Source: Tupaia tana
Taxonomy: Eukaryota; Chordata; Mammalia; Scandentia; Tupaiidae
DNA length: 64,000 bases
Assembly (NCBI GenBank): GCA_026018925.1
Contig: JAKSZU010000002.1
Location: 94,808,975-94,872,974, forward strand
Reading direction: 5' to 3'
Position 1 is the stretch's first letter, and the number at the start of each line of letters is the position of its first letter. The position numbers and the translations under genes are program-made. Under the pieces are notes generated by a model. That model searched no databases. It was given only the letters and a program-made list of their open reading frames with translations, and was not told the DNA's origin. Below, piece after piece: positions 31,166 to 42,289 of this stretch.

Positions 31166-32560
31166 AACTCCGTCATTCTCAAATACTTTGACATTAGTAA
31201 CCCTTTACATTGTTGAACATTATAGAAGAACCCAAAGAACTTTTGTTTATGTAATACATTATATCCTTTGATATTGATACTCTGAGATTAAATCATTAAA
31301 CACTAACAAGTACCCTATTAGAAGTTGAAACTAAGTGGTTTCACATGCATATTTATTCATTCGTTTAAAACAGCTATAATAAACCTTTTACATATGAACA
31401 TAAATAGCTTATTTTTATGATAAATAACTTTATTTCCAGAAAAAAATATAATGAGAAGAGTGGCATTATTTCACATTTTTGCTAATCTCTTTTATGCCTG
31501 GCCTAATAGACAGCTGAATTCTCATAACCGAGCATTCATTCAATCAGGTGTGATAGGTTGTTTTGGCTGAAGAATACGGGGAAATCTGGCTTTACAAGAT
31601 ATGTGATCAAAGGGAGAATATTTTTAAGAGCCTTTTTGAGTAATCATGAATATGAGGGTAAAGTCATTTGTATAGAATGGAGTGGTGGATGGGCGGTGTG
31701 AGGAAAACAAAATTTTTAAGACAGCTATGTCTGCTTTAAAATGTTGTTAGACTAACCTGCAGATTGAATGTTTTATCGAATTTTGAAAGTTCAAGTGAAA
31801 ATAATTTTTGAAGACTATAAGTGATAAATTTATGCTTACAAGAGAAAAACAAATCAAAACTTTTTCTGTATTGTCTGAAAATAGTTTACTCCAGTGTGTA
31901 ACTGTTAATTTATTTGTCATCAAAAGAGCTCTTTTTCTAAGAGAAAGACTGACTAGAATGCAAAATGTTTACAATGTTTTGCAAAATTGTAGTTTATCAT
32001 TCGCTTGTATCTGTAAGTTACTGTTATAAACATCACCTATCAATGTTTTGTGAATAAACTGAATGAAGTTTCTATATAAAAATATAATAAAATAAAATGG
32101 CATTATTCCAATGGATAGCTCAGATTTTTCCACTGGTAAATCTAGACTTTATGCAGATTCCTAAGAAATAACTTATTTTAAGTAGATCTACTTTTATTTA
32201 GAATAGGATTTGCATAAACTGTTCAGTGGTAATGTGCTAGTTATCCTCCCTTGATGATGTTTAAAATGGTAGACAGTAATAAATTATCTTTTGCATAAAA
32301 AAGTAATAATGACGAATATACCCCATTGATACTATATCAAAACTTAATAAGTAGTAATTGCTTCAGGATTACTTGAAATATGGAATCTGAAATTACAATC
32401 AACTTTCACACTAACATTAAAACCAATCTATCTTTTACTTTGATAGAATCTTTTACTCATGTATGACTTTGACTTCACAGAACCCCTGAAAGTGTCTCAG
32501 AGACCCCTCCACCCCCCAGTGATCCCAGACTACACTTTGAAAGCAATTGCTTTAAATAAA
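31166..32560. mobile_element. Charlie-like hAT DNA transposon relic
   Basis: The left end 'TCATTCTCAAATACTTTGAC' and the right end 'CAGACTACACTTTGAAAGCA' are diverged inverted repeats of the hAT-Charlie type. Inside are 'GAACCCAAAGAACTTTTGTT', 'GAGAAGAGTGGCATTATTTC', 'ATTTTTGCTAATCTCTTTTA', 'GATACTATATCAAAACTTAA' and 'CACAGAACCCCTGAAAGTGT', as in non-autonomous Charlie-family elements. No transposase frame is intact. A foreign-looking segment lies at 31730-32100. Confidence 0.6.
31730..32100 (+). other. Candidate retrocopied 3' UTR of unknown origin
   Basis: This segment interrupts the Charlie-like element and ends with 'GTGAATAAACTGAATGAAG', 'TTTCTATATAAAAATATAATAAAAT', which looks like a polyadenylation signal followed by an A-rich end. 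I cannot name a source transcript, and no clear target duplication was found. The 73-codon open frame inside it matches nothing I know. Confidence 0.3.
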
Positions 32561-32929
32561 CAATTAAGATTATTCACTTTGGGCAAAGTACAATTTACAC
32601 TTTGATGTCCTTAAATTGCCAGTAAAAATTTTACATTTCATTGGAAATCCTTTGTGAAATTAAATGGTCAGATGGGAGTCTATGGTAGACATTTACTTCT
32701 CAATAAATAACCATTGGCTCCTAATTTCCTACAACTCTAGAATTATGGGATCCATTTATGATTCTTACATGAGGCAGACATGAGAGTGTCACTTTTTTTT
32801 TTTCTTTTTCTTTTAGTTTTCTATAGGGCACATATGCTTGCCAAAAAAAGAAAGAGAGAAAATGAGAAATCACTCCCTAGGGGTGATGGTCACACTACCA
32901 ATCCCTCCTCCTTCATTCTCCTCTCCATC

Positions 32930-32950
32930 TATATATATATATATATATAC

Positions 32951-33000
<50 letters not shown>
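32930..33000. repeat. (TA)n microsatellite at the SINE tail
   Basis: About 70 bp of AT repeat, interrupted once by 'ACCCAT'. It occupies the tail position of the inner SINE. Confidence 0.95.
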
Positions 33001-33005
<5 letters not shown>

Positions 33006-33259
33006 CATTTTGCTATGGGGCATGTGGACTCACTGGAGAGACAGAGAAACCGAGAGACGGAAAGTGAGAAATCACCCCCCCCCCCCCCCCGTGAGGTTAG
33101 CCACTCTATCAACTAATTCCTTCTCCTCCATTCTTTCGGGATCTTAGACACACACGCCACATGCCTAGCGTGAGTTTTAAGCCGCCAGGTCCAGGACTCC
33201 AACCACGGTAAACTATGTGGGTGTCCTGCAACATAACCACTATTCCATCTTCTGGTCCT
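33001..33259 (-). mobile_element. tRNA-derived SINE (inner copy) with C16 run
   Basis: Complete reverse long form from 'GAGAGCATTTTGCTATGGGG' to 'CCATCTTCTGGTCC'. The palindromic centre has become a run of 16 C at 33075-33090. Its tail is the (TA)n run rather than T. Confidence 0.85.
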
Positions 33260-33429
33260 GTCTTCTCTGTATTTTGGTCATGCACTCATACTACTGGCAT
33301 GTTTTCCAGGCTGCGTAGTCTAAGACTTGAACCACACAGCTGGGCAGCAGGGATCCATCTGCCCTAACTGCCACATTACCTGCTGGCTCTGACAAGTGTC
33401 ACTTTCAAGCTAACATATTTAAAAACTGG

Positions 33430-33616
33430 CACATAGACTAGCCAGTGGCATGATGTTTGAGGCAACTAGATCCCACATAGCCGACTGCGCAGTTTGAGTC
33501 CCAGATGTGTTGGCTTGAGGGACACACCTGTTGCTTGTGTGTATGTGCCCAAAATATCTAGTGGAGAGGAGGGATTGTAGCATAGTCATCCTTTCCTAGG
33601 GGGTGCTCGCTCGCTT

Positions 33617-33659
<43 letters not shown>

Positions 33660-33692
33660 CAAGTAAGCACAATCACTCTGTAACAACTTTTT
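33430..33692 (+). mobile_element. tRNA-derived SINE with (TC)n expansion
   Basis: Head 'GACTAGCCAGTGGCATGATG', junction 'TTGGCTTGAGGGACACACC' of the older subfamily, 'CCCAAAATATCTAGTGGAG', then a (TC)20 run at 33617-33656 grown from the TC-rich block, and 'CAATCACTCTGTAAC'. Confidence 0.75.
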
Positions 33693-33709
33693 AAAAAATT
33701 ATAAAAGCT

Positions 33710-33970
33710 GGGACCAGCAGTTAGCATAATGGCTATGTCGCTGGACTCTCATATCGTTGACCACAGTTTGAGTCCTGGACCTGGTGGCTTAAAACTCGCG
33801 CCGGGCACGTGTGCATGTGTGCCCAAGATCCTGAGAGGAGAATGGAGGAGAAGGGATTGTGGCGTGGCCATTCCCCCTCGGGGGTGATTTCCCGCTTTCT
33901 CTCTCTGTGTCTCTTTCTGTCTGTCTGGCGAGCGCATGTGTTCTATAGCAAACACCTCTCCAAGAAAAAA
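33710..33970 (+). mobile_element. tRNA-derived SINE, long form, near-perfect TSD
   Basis: Head GGGACCAGCAGTTAGCATAATGG. It inserted into the tail of the SINE at 33430-33692. The target duplication is AAAATTATAAAAGCT (ends at 33709 and 33985). Confidence 0.92.
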
Positions 33971-33999
33971 AAAATTATAAAAGCTTATGCATTGCAATC

Positions 34000-35084
34000 C
34001 AAAGTGACAATAAATGTTGGAGATATAAATATGTCTATTTCCTTGATCTTATTATTAGATACTATATATATGCCTTGAAAAACCATATCATACCCCACAA
34101 AGAAGTGTAACTGTTATATGCAAATCAGAAATTACAATAAAAATTGTTTTTTAAAAAAACCTGGTGTGCTAAAATAATTTGGTTCTCTCTTGTCTTGCTT
34201 AGGCAAACATGGATGCCTTGAAATGATGTGTTGAACCACACTTTGGAACAAATCTGAGTTTTTATTTTATGTACATTGGAAACAGGTTTAACAAAGTTGC
34301 AGATTTTGAATGAGAAATAACTTTGGTTGTGTTTAGCCACTGAGAATTTATTACCACAGCATATCCTAGCGTTTCCTGACTAATGTAAGGGCAGAACTAA
34401 GAAGATTAATTCAACATGATTAGAAGTAATCAAATGTATTGTTTAATTAAATGTTTTGAGCCTGATAACAGTTCTAATTCCCAGGATATCTGCTTTCCAT
34501 TTTCTTCTGGATAGAAGGAGGATGAATCATAAATCAGAAGGGTGTACCTTCTATAATGAATGAATCCATAACTCCCATGGAGTCTTCAAAATAAACAAGA
34601 AATTAACTAAAAGCAGGTAGTTTTATAGAGACACAGATCGTGTTTAAAGCTCTTGCTTTACTTTTTTTTTTTTCTCTTCCTTGTTTTACCTTTAACACAA
34701 TAAGAGTTTTGAATTTTCATTAGCTGTCCCAAATTCATGATAAGGATAAGATACCAGCTTATTATAGCAGGCACAGAACAAAGCAAGCAATAAGTAAAAA
34801 CTGCTAGCTAGGTTCAGATCCATGACTTCTCTCACATTTCCTCTATTGTCACCCAACAACAACAAAAAAGTGTGATTTCTATGGAAGAAGAGTTAGTGTT
34901 ACTGGGTTTTGGACCCGAGCCAAGCGAGTTCCTGAAAGAAACAGAGACAACCAGTGTTCATTGAATGAGTAGACTTCCTGAGGGAAGGGAAGGCATCAAA
35001 ACTTTTCAACTCGTTACCAAAATATGCTCTATTTTGAGTTCTTCTGTGTAAAATTTAATGGTTTAGAATTCCAATTTTAGATAT
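34000..35084. other. No recognised feature
   Basis: About 1.1 kb of AT-rich sequence without a named repeat or coding pattern. Confidence 0.5.
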
Positions 35085-35162
35085 GTTCATTTGTTGTTGC
35101 CACCACTAAAAAATTGCCACAAATCTAGTGACTTAAAGCAACACAAATTTATTATCTTTTTT

Positions 35163-35407
35163 TATTATTTTTTTTAGAGAGAGAGAGAGACAGAGAGATA
35201 GCGAGAAATCACCCCCCAGGGGGGATGGTCACGCCGCAATCCCTTCTCCTCCATTCTCCTCTCGGGATCTTGGGCACGCACACACACACACCTCCTCTCG
35301 GGATCTTGGGCGCCCAGCATGAGTTTAAGCCACTGGGTCCGGGACTCGAACCACGGTTGACTACATGGGAGTCCAGTGACATAGCCATTACACTAACTGC
35401 TGGTCCC
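35163..35407 (-). mobile_element. tRNA-derived SINE, 5'-side SINE of a same-site pair
   Basis: Reverse copy lacking the usual tail block ('CTATAGGGCGCG' is missing after the T-rich end). It carries an internal repeat of 'CTCCTCTCGGGATCTTGGGC' (35255-35274 and again near 35291-35310). It is flanked by ACAAATTTATTATCTTTT at 35143-35160 and 35408-35425. Confidence 0.9.
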
Positions 35408-35427
35408 ACAAATTTATTATCTTTTTA

Positions 35428-35460
35428 AAAAGAGGTTTATGCTGTAGGGCCTGTGCACTC

Positions 35461-35501
<41 letters not shown>

Positions 35502-35693
35502 GGTGAGAGGGAAAATGAGAAATTACCCCCCTGGGGGTGTGGACACGCACAGTTACTACTTATTCATCCTCTTCCTGTGATCTTGGGCTCACATACACTT
35601 GGCATAATTTCCAAGTCACTGAGTCCAGGTCTCAAACCAGGGTAGGCCATGTGGGAGTCCAGCAATGTAACTGCTATGACGTCTGCTGGCCCT
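35428..35693 (-). mobile_element. tRNA-derived SINE, second SINE at the same target
   Basis: Reverse long form with 'GTTTATGCTGTAGGGCCTG', a (GA)18 run at 35464-35500, 'ACCCCCCTGGGGGTG', and head ending 'CGTCTGCTGGCCC'. It is older than its left neighbour (few CpGs). AATTTATTATCTT flanks it at 35411-35423 and 35697-35709. Confidence 0.9.
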
Positions 35694-36189
35694 AGGAATT
35701 TATTATCTTACAGGTCTCTAGGTCAGTAGTCTACCATAGGTCTCACTGAGCTAAAATCAAGGTACCTATATGCCTCACTTATTTATTCTTCCTTTTCTAA
35801 ATTTTTTTTTTAATTTATTTTTGAGGCTCTAGAGAAAAAACTGTTTCTTTATCTTTCTCTAACTTCTAGAAACTGCCCATATTTCTTGGCTTTTAACATT
35901 CTCTCTTCTTCAAATCCAGCAATGCTGCATCTTTCCGACCTTCTGTGGGCAGGTCTCATTCTGATCATAGATGGCAAAGATTCTCTGCTTTTCTACTTGT
36001 CAAATTTTTAAAAGTTTATTTATTTCTTCCATAATGAAAGCAATGGAGAGAGAGACAAACAGACAGAAAGTCCTACCACAATCTACAAAGGACTTGATAT
36101 ACTGGAAGTAGCACTTCACTTGGAACTTGGAAACCACGTTCTAGATGTGCTCTTCCAGCCTAATGTGGGCAAATATTTAACTTTTCTGG

Positions 36190-36448
36190 CCTTTTTTTTT
36201 TGGAGAGGTTTTTGCTATAGGGCACGTGCTCTTGCCAGAAAGACAGAGAGAGACAGAAAGAGAGAAATCGCCCCCCCCCCCCGGGAAATATCCATGTTGC
36301 AATCCCTTCTCCTCCATTCTCATCTCAGGATCTTGGGCACACATGAACACGCGCCTGGTGTGAGTTTCAGCCACCAGGTCTGGGACTCAAACCACGGTTG
36401 ACTACATGGGAGTTCAGTGACATAGCCATTACACTAACTGCTGGTCCC
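36190..36448 (-). mobile_element. tRNA-derived SINE with C12 run
   Basis: Reverse long form. The palindromic centre is a run of 12 C at 36271-36282. CTTTTCTGG flanks it at 36181-36189 and 36451-36459. Confidence 0.9.
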
Positions 36449-36976
36449 AGCTTTTCTGGGTTTTGCTTTGAGAAAATATAGGTAATACCTCAGCTAGTTG
36501 AAAGTAGAAAATAAGACAGCAAAATTTTACACAAGCTCCTTCTTGATACAAAATCTGTGAACAGATTAATGTGGGAACCTAAACCTCTTTTGGGAGAAAC
36601 TATATAAAAATGACAATTATTCATTCACCTGTTCCCTGTTAAGTTTTCCAGTGCCTCTTTCTTCTACTTGATTAAGATTCTAAGTTACCCACTACTAGAA
36701 ATCCATTTACCCATCTCAACCTTCCCATGTTCCTTTCTTTAGGGGTATTATTCTATACGGAATGCAAAAAGGCAGTGGTAAACTAGACAAACAAACTAAT
36801 TTAGCTGTAGTTTTAACAAGCATGTGTGTTGCATTTTAATTATACAAATAAAAGACTTGGAAGAGTGATTTAAATGGTAAGATTTTTAACCAAATGGCCA
36901 CCTGTTGGTTGCTTTGACATGTCACTGGAGGAGTTTTCATATCTCATCGGTCGCACGGTGAAAGGTTGGCTACAAG

Positions 36977-37205
36977 CACTATTAGGTAGGAGTACAAATG
37001 GTAAAGTCAGATGTAAGTTCAAATTCCTCCTCTTTTGCTTAGGTTGTATTTTGAACAAATTATAATCTCTCTGAGCCTCAAACGCATCATCTATAATAAT
37101 ACCTACATCACAGGGCTATTGAAAAGGTTAAGTGAGATAATGCATATAAAGTGGTTAGAATTATATCTGGCATAAAAGTGCATTCAATAAATAATGACTA
37201 CTGTA
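36977..37205 (+). mobile_element. MIR SINE relic
   Basis: Blocks in MIR order: 'AAATTCCTCCTCTTTTGC', 'CTCTCTGAGCCTCAAAC', 'ATAATAATACCTACATCAC', 'AGGGCTATTG', 'TTAAGTGAGATAATGCATAT', 'AAAGTGGTTAGAATTA', 'CATTCAATAAATAATGACTA'. A well-preserved MIR. Confidence 0.85.
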
Positions 37206-37261
37206 GGTATTTTTATTGCTCCTGCTTTAGTATATCGACCAACTTTCCAATAGGCTGACGC

Positions 37262-37830
37262 ACTCAGGTTTCTCAGTTCATCCATATTCATTCACCAAGA
37301 ATTCATTGAGCATCTATTTGTGTAAGGCGCTGGGGATAGAGAAGGAGGCAACATAGACACAATACCTTCCTTAGTGGTACTTGCGTCCTAGTAAGGAGAG
37401 GCAGATGAAAATGAAAAGATAAAAAACAAAAGGCACAAAGGAATATTTCAGATTGTGATAAGGAAATAACAGGGTAAAGTGTAGAAAAAAAGGTAGAACA
37501 AAGGTACAAGACAGTTAGGGAGGATCCAGCAGAGGAGATGACATTAGAGTTGACACCCAAAAGATAAATCTGAGCCAGGAAAGAAAACAGGAACTGCAAA
37601 CAAACCTGGACAGGACAGAGAATGACACGTTTGAGAAGCAGGAGTTATGGTCAGAGCCTGGTGGGCAGTGGAGAAGGCAGTATGCCAAAAAAGAGGCCAG
37701 GGCCAGATGATTCAGGGCTTTGGGGCCTCAAGTTTACTCTAAGAACAAAGAAGAAACATTAAACCATACTACGCGAAGATAGCTTGCTTTTACATAAACC
37801 CTACTGAAGGGTAGCTGCAGAGGGAGTAGG
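37262..37830 (-). mobile_element. L2 LINE 3' region
   Basis: In reverse order to L2: 'CAAGAATTCATTGAGCATCT', 'GGCGCTGGGGATAGAG', 'AGAGGAGATGACATTAGAG', 'GGTCAGAGCCTGGTGGGC', 'CAGGGCTTTGGGGCCTC' (the 'transcript 3' end' motifs of L2). About 570 bp, no intact frame. Confidence 0.7.
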
Positions 37831-39655
37831 TTTGGACATAGAAGGCATGGAGGAAATGAGCTGCAAGAATGGAGTTAGAAAGAGTGAAAGGTTATTTCAG
37901 CATCACTGATGAAGATTAGGAAATTAAACATAGGATAAAAGGAGTGGCTGCTAGATTAAAGATACAAATTTGTAGCAGACAGTAAGATTTACAATATAGT
38001 GGAGAGGTAAGGAGAAATTTCTTAAAAGAAAACCGCTTTCGAGGATGCTCATAGGTTTTTGACTCCTTTCTGAGTTCATAGTAGTGACATTTACTCCACC
38101 AGAACCTAAACAACAATATGAAAGGAACAGGTTTTTAGAGTAGCTTGAAAATAGGAATCCAAAGTTTCATTTTGACTTATTTTTGGGCTATTAGAACTAA
38201 TACTAACATGATGGGGGGGGTCACTCATGGAAATGTTCTGTTTTCAGTTTCTCCTAAGTTTGTGTGCCTTTCTTTTTGTGTGCCAGAAATAGGGTGGGCT
38301 TATCTCTGTCCCCTTGTAACACCCTGACCTGTATGATTCCTTCCATTCCTCAGGCTCTACTGGGCTGGGATGAGCCCTTTGAGGACATCTTTATTTCTCT
38401 TGGAAAGACTCAATGCCTAACCTAAAGCAGTAGCAAAACCAAAACAAAACAAACTCTCCTAATAAGTGAATATATTGGTGCTTTGTTTTAATACTTTGGC
38501 TTATATTTCTAAATCCGAGCATCCATTCTCTCTTAGACAATGTCTTTTCTGAAGATAACTAGAGTCTTTTCCAATGTTCTCAGTAATTTATTATCATTGA
38601 TTTTATCCTTCCTTTCATATATATATGTCTAGTCATGTTACCAGCAATTTTATCAACACATTTAAAATTTTAATCTGATCATGGGAAGGAAATTATTTCC
38701 TTGTGGCCCAGGAAGGAGATGATTGAGCAGGGTAGGGTGCAGGAAGAAGGCTCCAGAAATACAAATTCTCCACTTGATTCAACAATTAAACGGGATGTTT
38801 TGCTCCCTAGCTGGGAAATGCGGTCCTGATGTTCATGAAGGGGGAAGAATGACACATGTATTTAATAGTTGTAAGAAAGTTTCCACAATATATTCTTCTG
38901 AACATTGGCTGGAGAGGCTGCTTGAAATAAGGTTATTGTAAAATCAAAGTGAAAAATCCCGACTACGTGCAAGCAGTTGTTTTATGGAAATTCACAATGC
39001 CTTTTCAGGCTCAGGGAAGCCTCAAAGATCCTGTTTAACTCTACTTGACACAGAATTCCCCAGATGTACTTGATCTCACCATCCTTTTTATTTTGATATT
39101 TTTTAAAGTGCCTCAGAACGTCTGCTTTTGGAACATGTGTAGCTGTCACAACAGTGTTGGTGATTGATAAAAAGGCAGACCTAAGCCAAGAATATGTATG
39201 TTTTCACGGAAGTAAAGGCTACATACATCGGGACCGCATCTTCTCAAAACAGGGACTCAACACTACCTTCACAATTATAATAAGAGCCAACATCAATAAT
39301 TCCACCTGATGGGAGCAGTATTTCCTTAAGCTCCTGAAAGCTTCTCAACTCTCCTGAGCACTGGTTCCATGCTCGCCTGCTTACCAAGTAGACACTGCAG
39401 TTCATTTCTGAAGGCCCAGTACCCAGCTACACATCTCTTCTGCCAAGCCTGAGGCCTATACCTGCCATCCAGCCACTGTCCTCAGATCAATACCTCACAG
39501 TATTAACTCAGCAGGATCATCTTCCTCATTCTAGGACATTTCTTACGCTTCAGCCAGAATGAAGCAAAGGCACCTCCTAAGGCTTCAATAACTACTTGAA
39601 TCACTTAATGAGGGAATGTTGTTATTCTAATTAAACAAAGTAGTTCACTTCCCTT
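37831..39655. other. No recognised feature
   Basis: 1.8 kb of unassigned sequence. A G8 run at 38213-38220 and a short (TA) run at 38618 are the only simple features. Confidence 0.45.
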
Positions 39656-39659
39656 TTCT

Positions 39660-40055
39660 TATTTATTTATTTATTTTAATTTATTTTTATTGTGATTTCT
39701 GGTTTACATATAATCATAGTACATCTTCATGGATACAGTATGGTTTTCAAAACATGCATGTAGTACGTAATAATCAAATCAAGGATATAGGTATATTCAT
39801 CTCCCTAAACACTGAATGCTACATTATATGGCACACATTCAATAATAGTTCTAGTAATATTTTTTTGGAAATATGCTTGATTTCTCAACAGCATGTTTTA
39901 GTCTGTTGTAATAGAACATTCTATACTCTATTTCATTTCTCTGCATGGAGTTTGTGTCTATTAATTTTTTTCCTGAGCCCCCACCCCAACCTCCACACAG
40001 TTTCTGGTATCTGCTATTTTTCTCTCTACTTGTAGTCTATCGAATATTTCAGTTT
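39660..40055 (-). mobile_element. Antisense L1 3' UTR fragment
   Basis: Reverse of the L1 3' UTR: 'TTATTTTTATTGTGATTTCT', 'CATGGATACAGTATGGTTTT', 'TAATCAAATCAAGGATATAG', 'CTGAGCCCCCACCCC', 'GGTATCTGCTATTTTTCTCT', 'CTACTTGTAGTCTA'. It lies just before sense-strand L1 sequence. Confidence 0.6.
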
Positions 40056-40079
40056 CTGCTGTGGCGTGTCAACATTGTA

Positions 40080-40262
40080 GATGTAGTGCTGAGTGAAATA
40101 AGCCAGGCTATAAAAGACAAATACTGTATGTCTGCTTATCATATACTGAATTGTCTGCACAACCATTTAAATCGACAACACTTGGAATGGGAGAATATTT
40201 TTATAAACTATGTTTCAGATAAGGACTGATACCAGAATACCTAGGGAACTCAAGTGGCTTAC

Positions 40263-40293
<31 letters not shown>

Positions 40294-41228
40294 TTGACCC
40301 AATTAAAAGATGGGAAAATAACTGAACAACTCTCTAAGGTAGACATACGAACAACCAAAAAGCATATGAAAAAATACTCAACATCCCTCATCATGAGGGA
40401 AATGCAGATCAAAACCACAACGAGATACCACCTGACCCCAGTCAGAATGGCTAAGATTAATAAAACAAAAAATGATAAGTGCTGGCAAGGCTGTGGTGAA
40501 AGGGGAGCTCTCCTACACTGTTAGTGGGAATGTAAATTGATCCAGCCACTGTGGAGAATAATATGGAGGTTCCTCAAAGATCTACAAATAGAACTACATA
40601 TGATCCAGCAATCCCATCCCTGGGTATCTACCCAAAGGATAGGAGAATGCTCAGTCAGAAAAGTCCTTGCACATCTATTTTTATTGCAGCATTATTCACG
40701 ATTGCTAAGAAATTGAACCAACCCAAATGTCCACGAACAGAAATGGATTGAAAAAGTGCGGTGCATATGAATTACTACTCAGCCATAAAAAAAAAATTAA
40801 CAAGATCCAGGCATTTGATAGAAAGTGGACAAATATGGAAGATGTACTGTTGAGCGAAGCAAACAAGGCTATAAAAGACAGACATCATTATGTCTCCTCT
40901 TAAAATATACTGACTATCTGCACTCTCTGGTGAAAACTGAGACTAGAGGATATAGAAGCATGGAAAATGGTTAGGCATATTGAAGACAGTGTGAAGAGAG
41001 GGTGGGAGAAGGGGTAGAGTATGAGGAAAGAAATTAAGGAGAAGAATAGGCAAGACACATTTAAGGGACACAGGAATGGATTATTATCTTTTGATGATAA
41101 CTTGTATAGTATCTTGAACTGGGCTGGTGAGAAATGTAATCATGTTGGGTAAATTTACTTTATAAGATCAGTGATGTATACTGATTGAATGTATAAAATA
41201 AATTAAAATAAAATTTAAAAAATAAATC
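40080..41228 (+). mobile_element. 5'-truncated L1: ORF2 C-terminus and 3' UTR
   Basis: From 40162 the sense strand encodes the last part of L1 ORF2, with motifs [57 protein letters not shown] and IFIAALFTIAKKLNQPKCP, spread over more than one frame. The 3' UTR then runs to an A/T-rich end at 41228. A run of about 29 A (40263-40291) lies inside ORF2, where consensus L1 has a short A-rich stretch. A piece at 40085-40160 ('AGTGAAATAAGCCAGGCTAT') repeats ORF2's final part ahead of the earlier ORF2 sequence, so the order is scrambled. Low divergence: a fairly young, lineage-specific L1. Confidence 0.88.
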
Positions 41229-41387
41229 AGATGACTTAACCCTTCTTTTTGTCTGAGCTTATATTAAGTTGATTCATGTTCATGTATATGATTTTCTCTC
41301 ATTTTACTTTTTTTGAGCATAATTATGGATTCATAATCATCCCAAATTCAGGTGATTCGAATTTACTGTGTTCAACTGTATTTCTTT

Positions 41388-41659
41388 TTTATTTATTTTT
41401 TTTATTTGGAGAGGTTTTTGCCATAAGGCACGTGCGCTCGCCAGACAGAGAGAGAGAGACACAGAGACAGAAAGCGAGAAGTCACTCCCCAGGGGGGATG
41501 GTCACGCTGCAATCCCTTCTCCTTCATTCTCCTCTCGGGATCTTGGGCACGCACGCACACGCACCCGGCGGGAGTTTTAAGCCACCGGGTCTGGGATGTG
41601 AACCATGGTCGACTACATGGGAGTCCAGCGACATAGCCATTACGCTAACTGCTGGTCCC
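41388..41659 (-). mobile_element. Young tRNA-derived SINE, 16 bp TSD
   Basis: Reverse near-consensus copy ending CTAACTGCTGGTCCC. Target duplication TCAACTGTATTTCTTT is perfect at 41372-41387 and 41660-41675. Confidence 0.95.
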
Positions 41660-41854
41660 TCAACTGTATTTCTTTAGATATCTAAATTGTCAGTATTAGG
41701 AAGCTAGCAGCACTCATTTCTTGTTTTACCTTTGCTAACATTATCACACATCTCTGTCTCTCTGCAATCTTCTTGCTTTCTACTACTGTCACAGTTCTTC
41801 TGAGATTTTCTAGTTCCAAGACATAGAATTAGATCCTCTATTAGCCATAATCTT

Positions 41855-41945
41855 TTCTTTTACCCCATAGGGTACTTGCACTCACCAGAGAGACAGAGAG
41901 AGACAGTGAGAGGGAATGTGAGAAATAATCCCGCAGGAGTAACAC
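41855..41945 (-). mobile_element. tRNA-derived SINE tail-half fragment
   Basis: Only 'CCCATAGGGTACTTGCACTC', the GA block and 'GAGAAATAATCCCGCAGGAG' are present. The head half is missing. Confidence 0.65.
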
Positions 41946-42289
41946 AAATGAATGAATTAAAGGGATAAATATGGAAGTTCTTTTTCACAGTAGAATTTCA
42001 GTTTTAAAATATAGAAATAATCTTAGTAATAGACGATTGCAATTTTAGCATATTTTGTAATAATTTTTACAGTCAAGCATCATCAATGAATATTCTAAAT
42101 GTGAATGAGAAACAGAATATTTACATATCAGAAATAATCTGTTTAGTTAGGTTTCTATTTATGTCTTTAAAATGGAAAATACTTAGTAGACACTATGTTT
42201 GCTGGTTTAATAAAGATACCATCACCATTAATGAGACATAACCACGTTACAAACTTCCTATTACTACATTAAGAGATGGTGTATCACTG

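Larger units (their letters stand above)
32790..33390 (-). mobile_element. tRNA-derived SINE (outer copy) split by a second SINE
   Basis: The tail half is at 32790-32929 ('TTTTCTATAGGGCACATATG', GA block, 'AATCACTCCCTAGGGGTGATGG', 'CTTCATTCTCCTCTCC'). The head half resumes at 33260 ('TATTTTGGTCATGCACTC', 'GGCATGTTTTCCAGGC', 'AGACTTGAACCACACAGC', 'TACCTGCTGGCTC'). Confidence 0.75.
35085..35975 (-). mobile_element. Old LTR-like repeat (MaLR type) broken by two SINEs
   Basis: The left part 'AAAAATTGCCACAAATCTAG', 'TGACTTAAAGCAACACAAAT' and the right part (35697 on) 'TTTATTATCTTACAGGTCTC', 'GGTCTCACTGAGCTAAAATC', 'TTTTTGAGGCTCTAGAG', 'CTTCTAGAAACTGCCC' are consecutive blocks of a common mammalian MaLR/MLT-type LTR in reverse. 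Family assignment is tentative. Old and diverged. Confidence 0.5.

Noticed and set aside
36000-36118. Short-form SINE fragment
   Set aside because: A GA block and 'AAAGGACTTGATATACTGGAAG' hint at it, but the head is too diverged to support the call.
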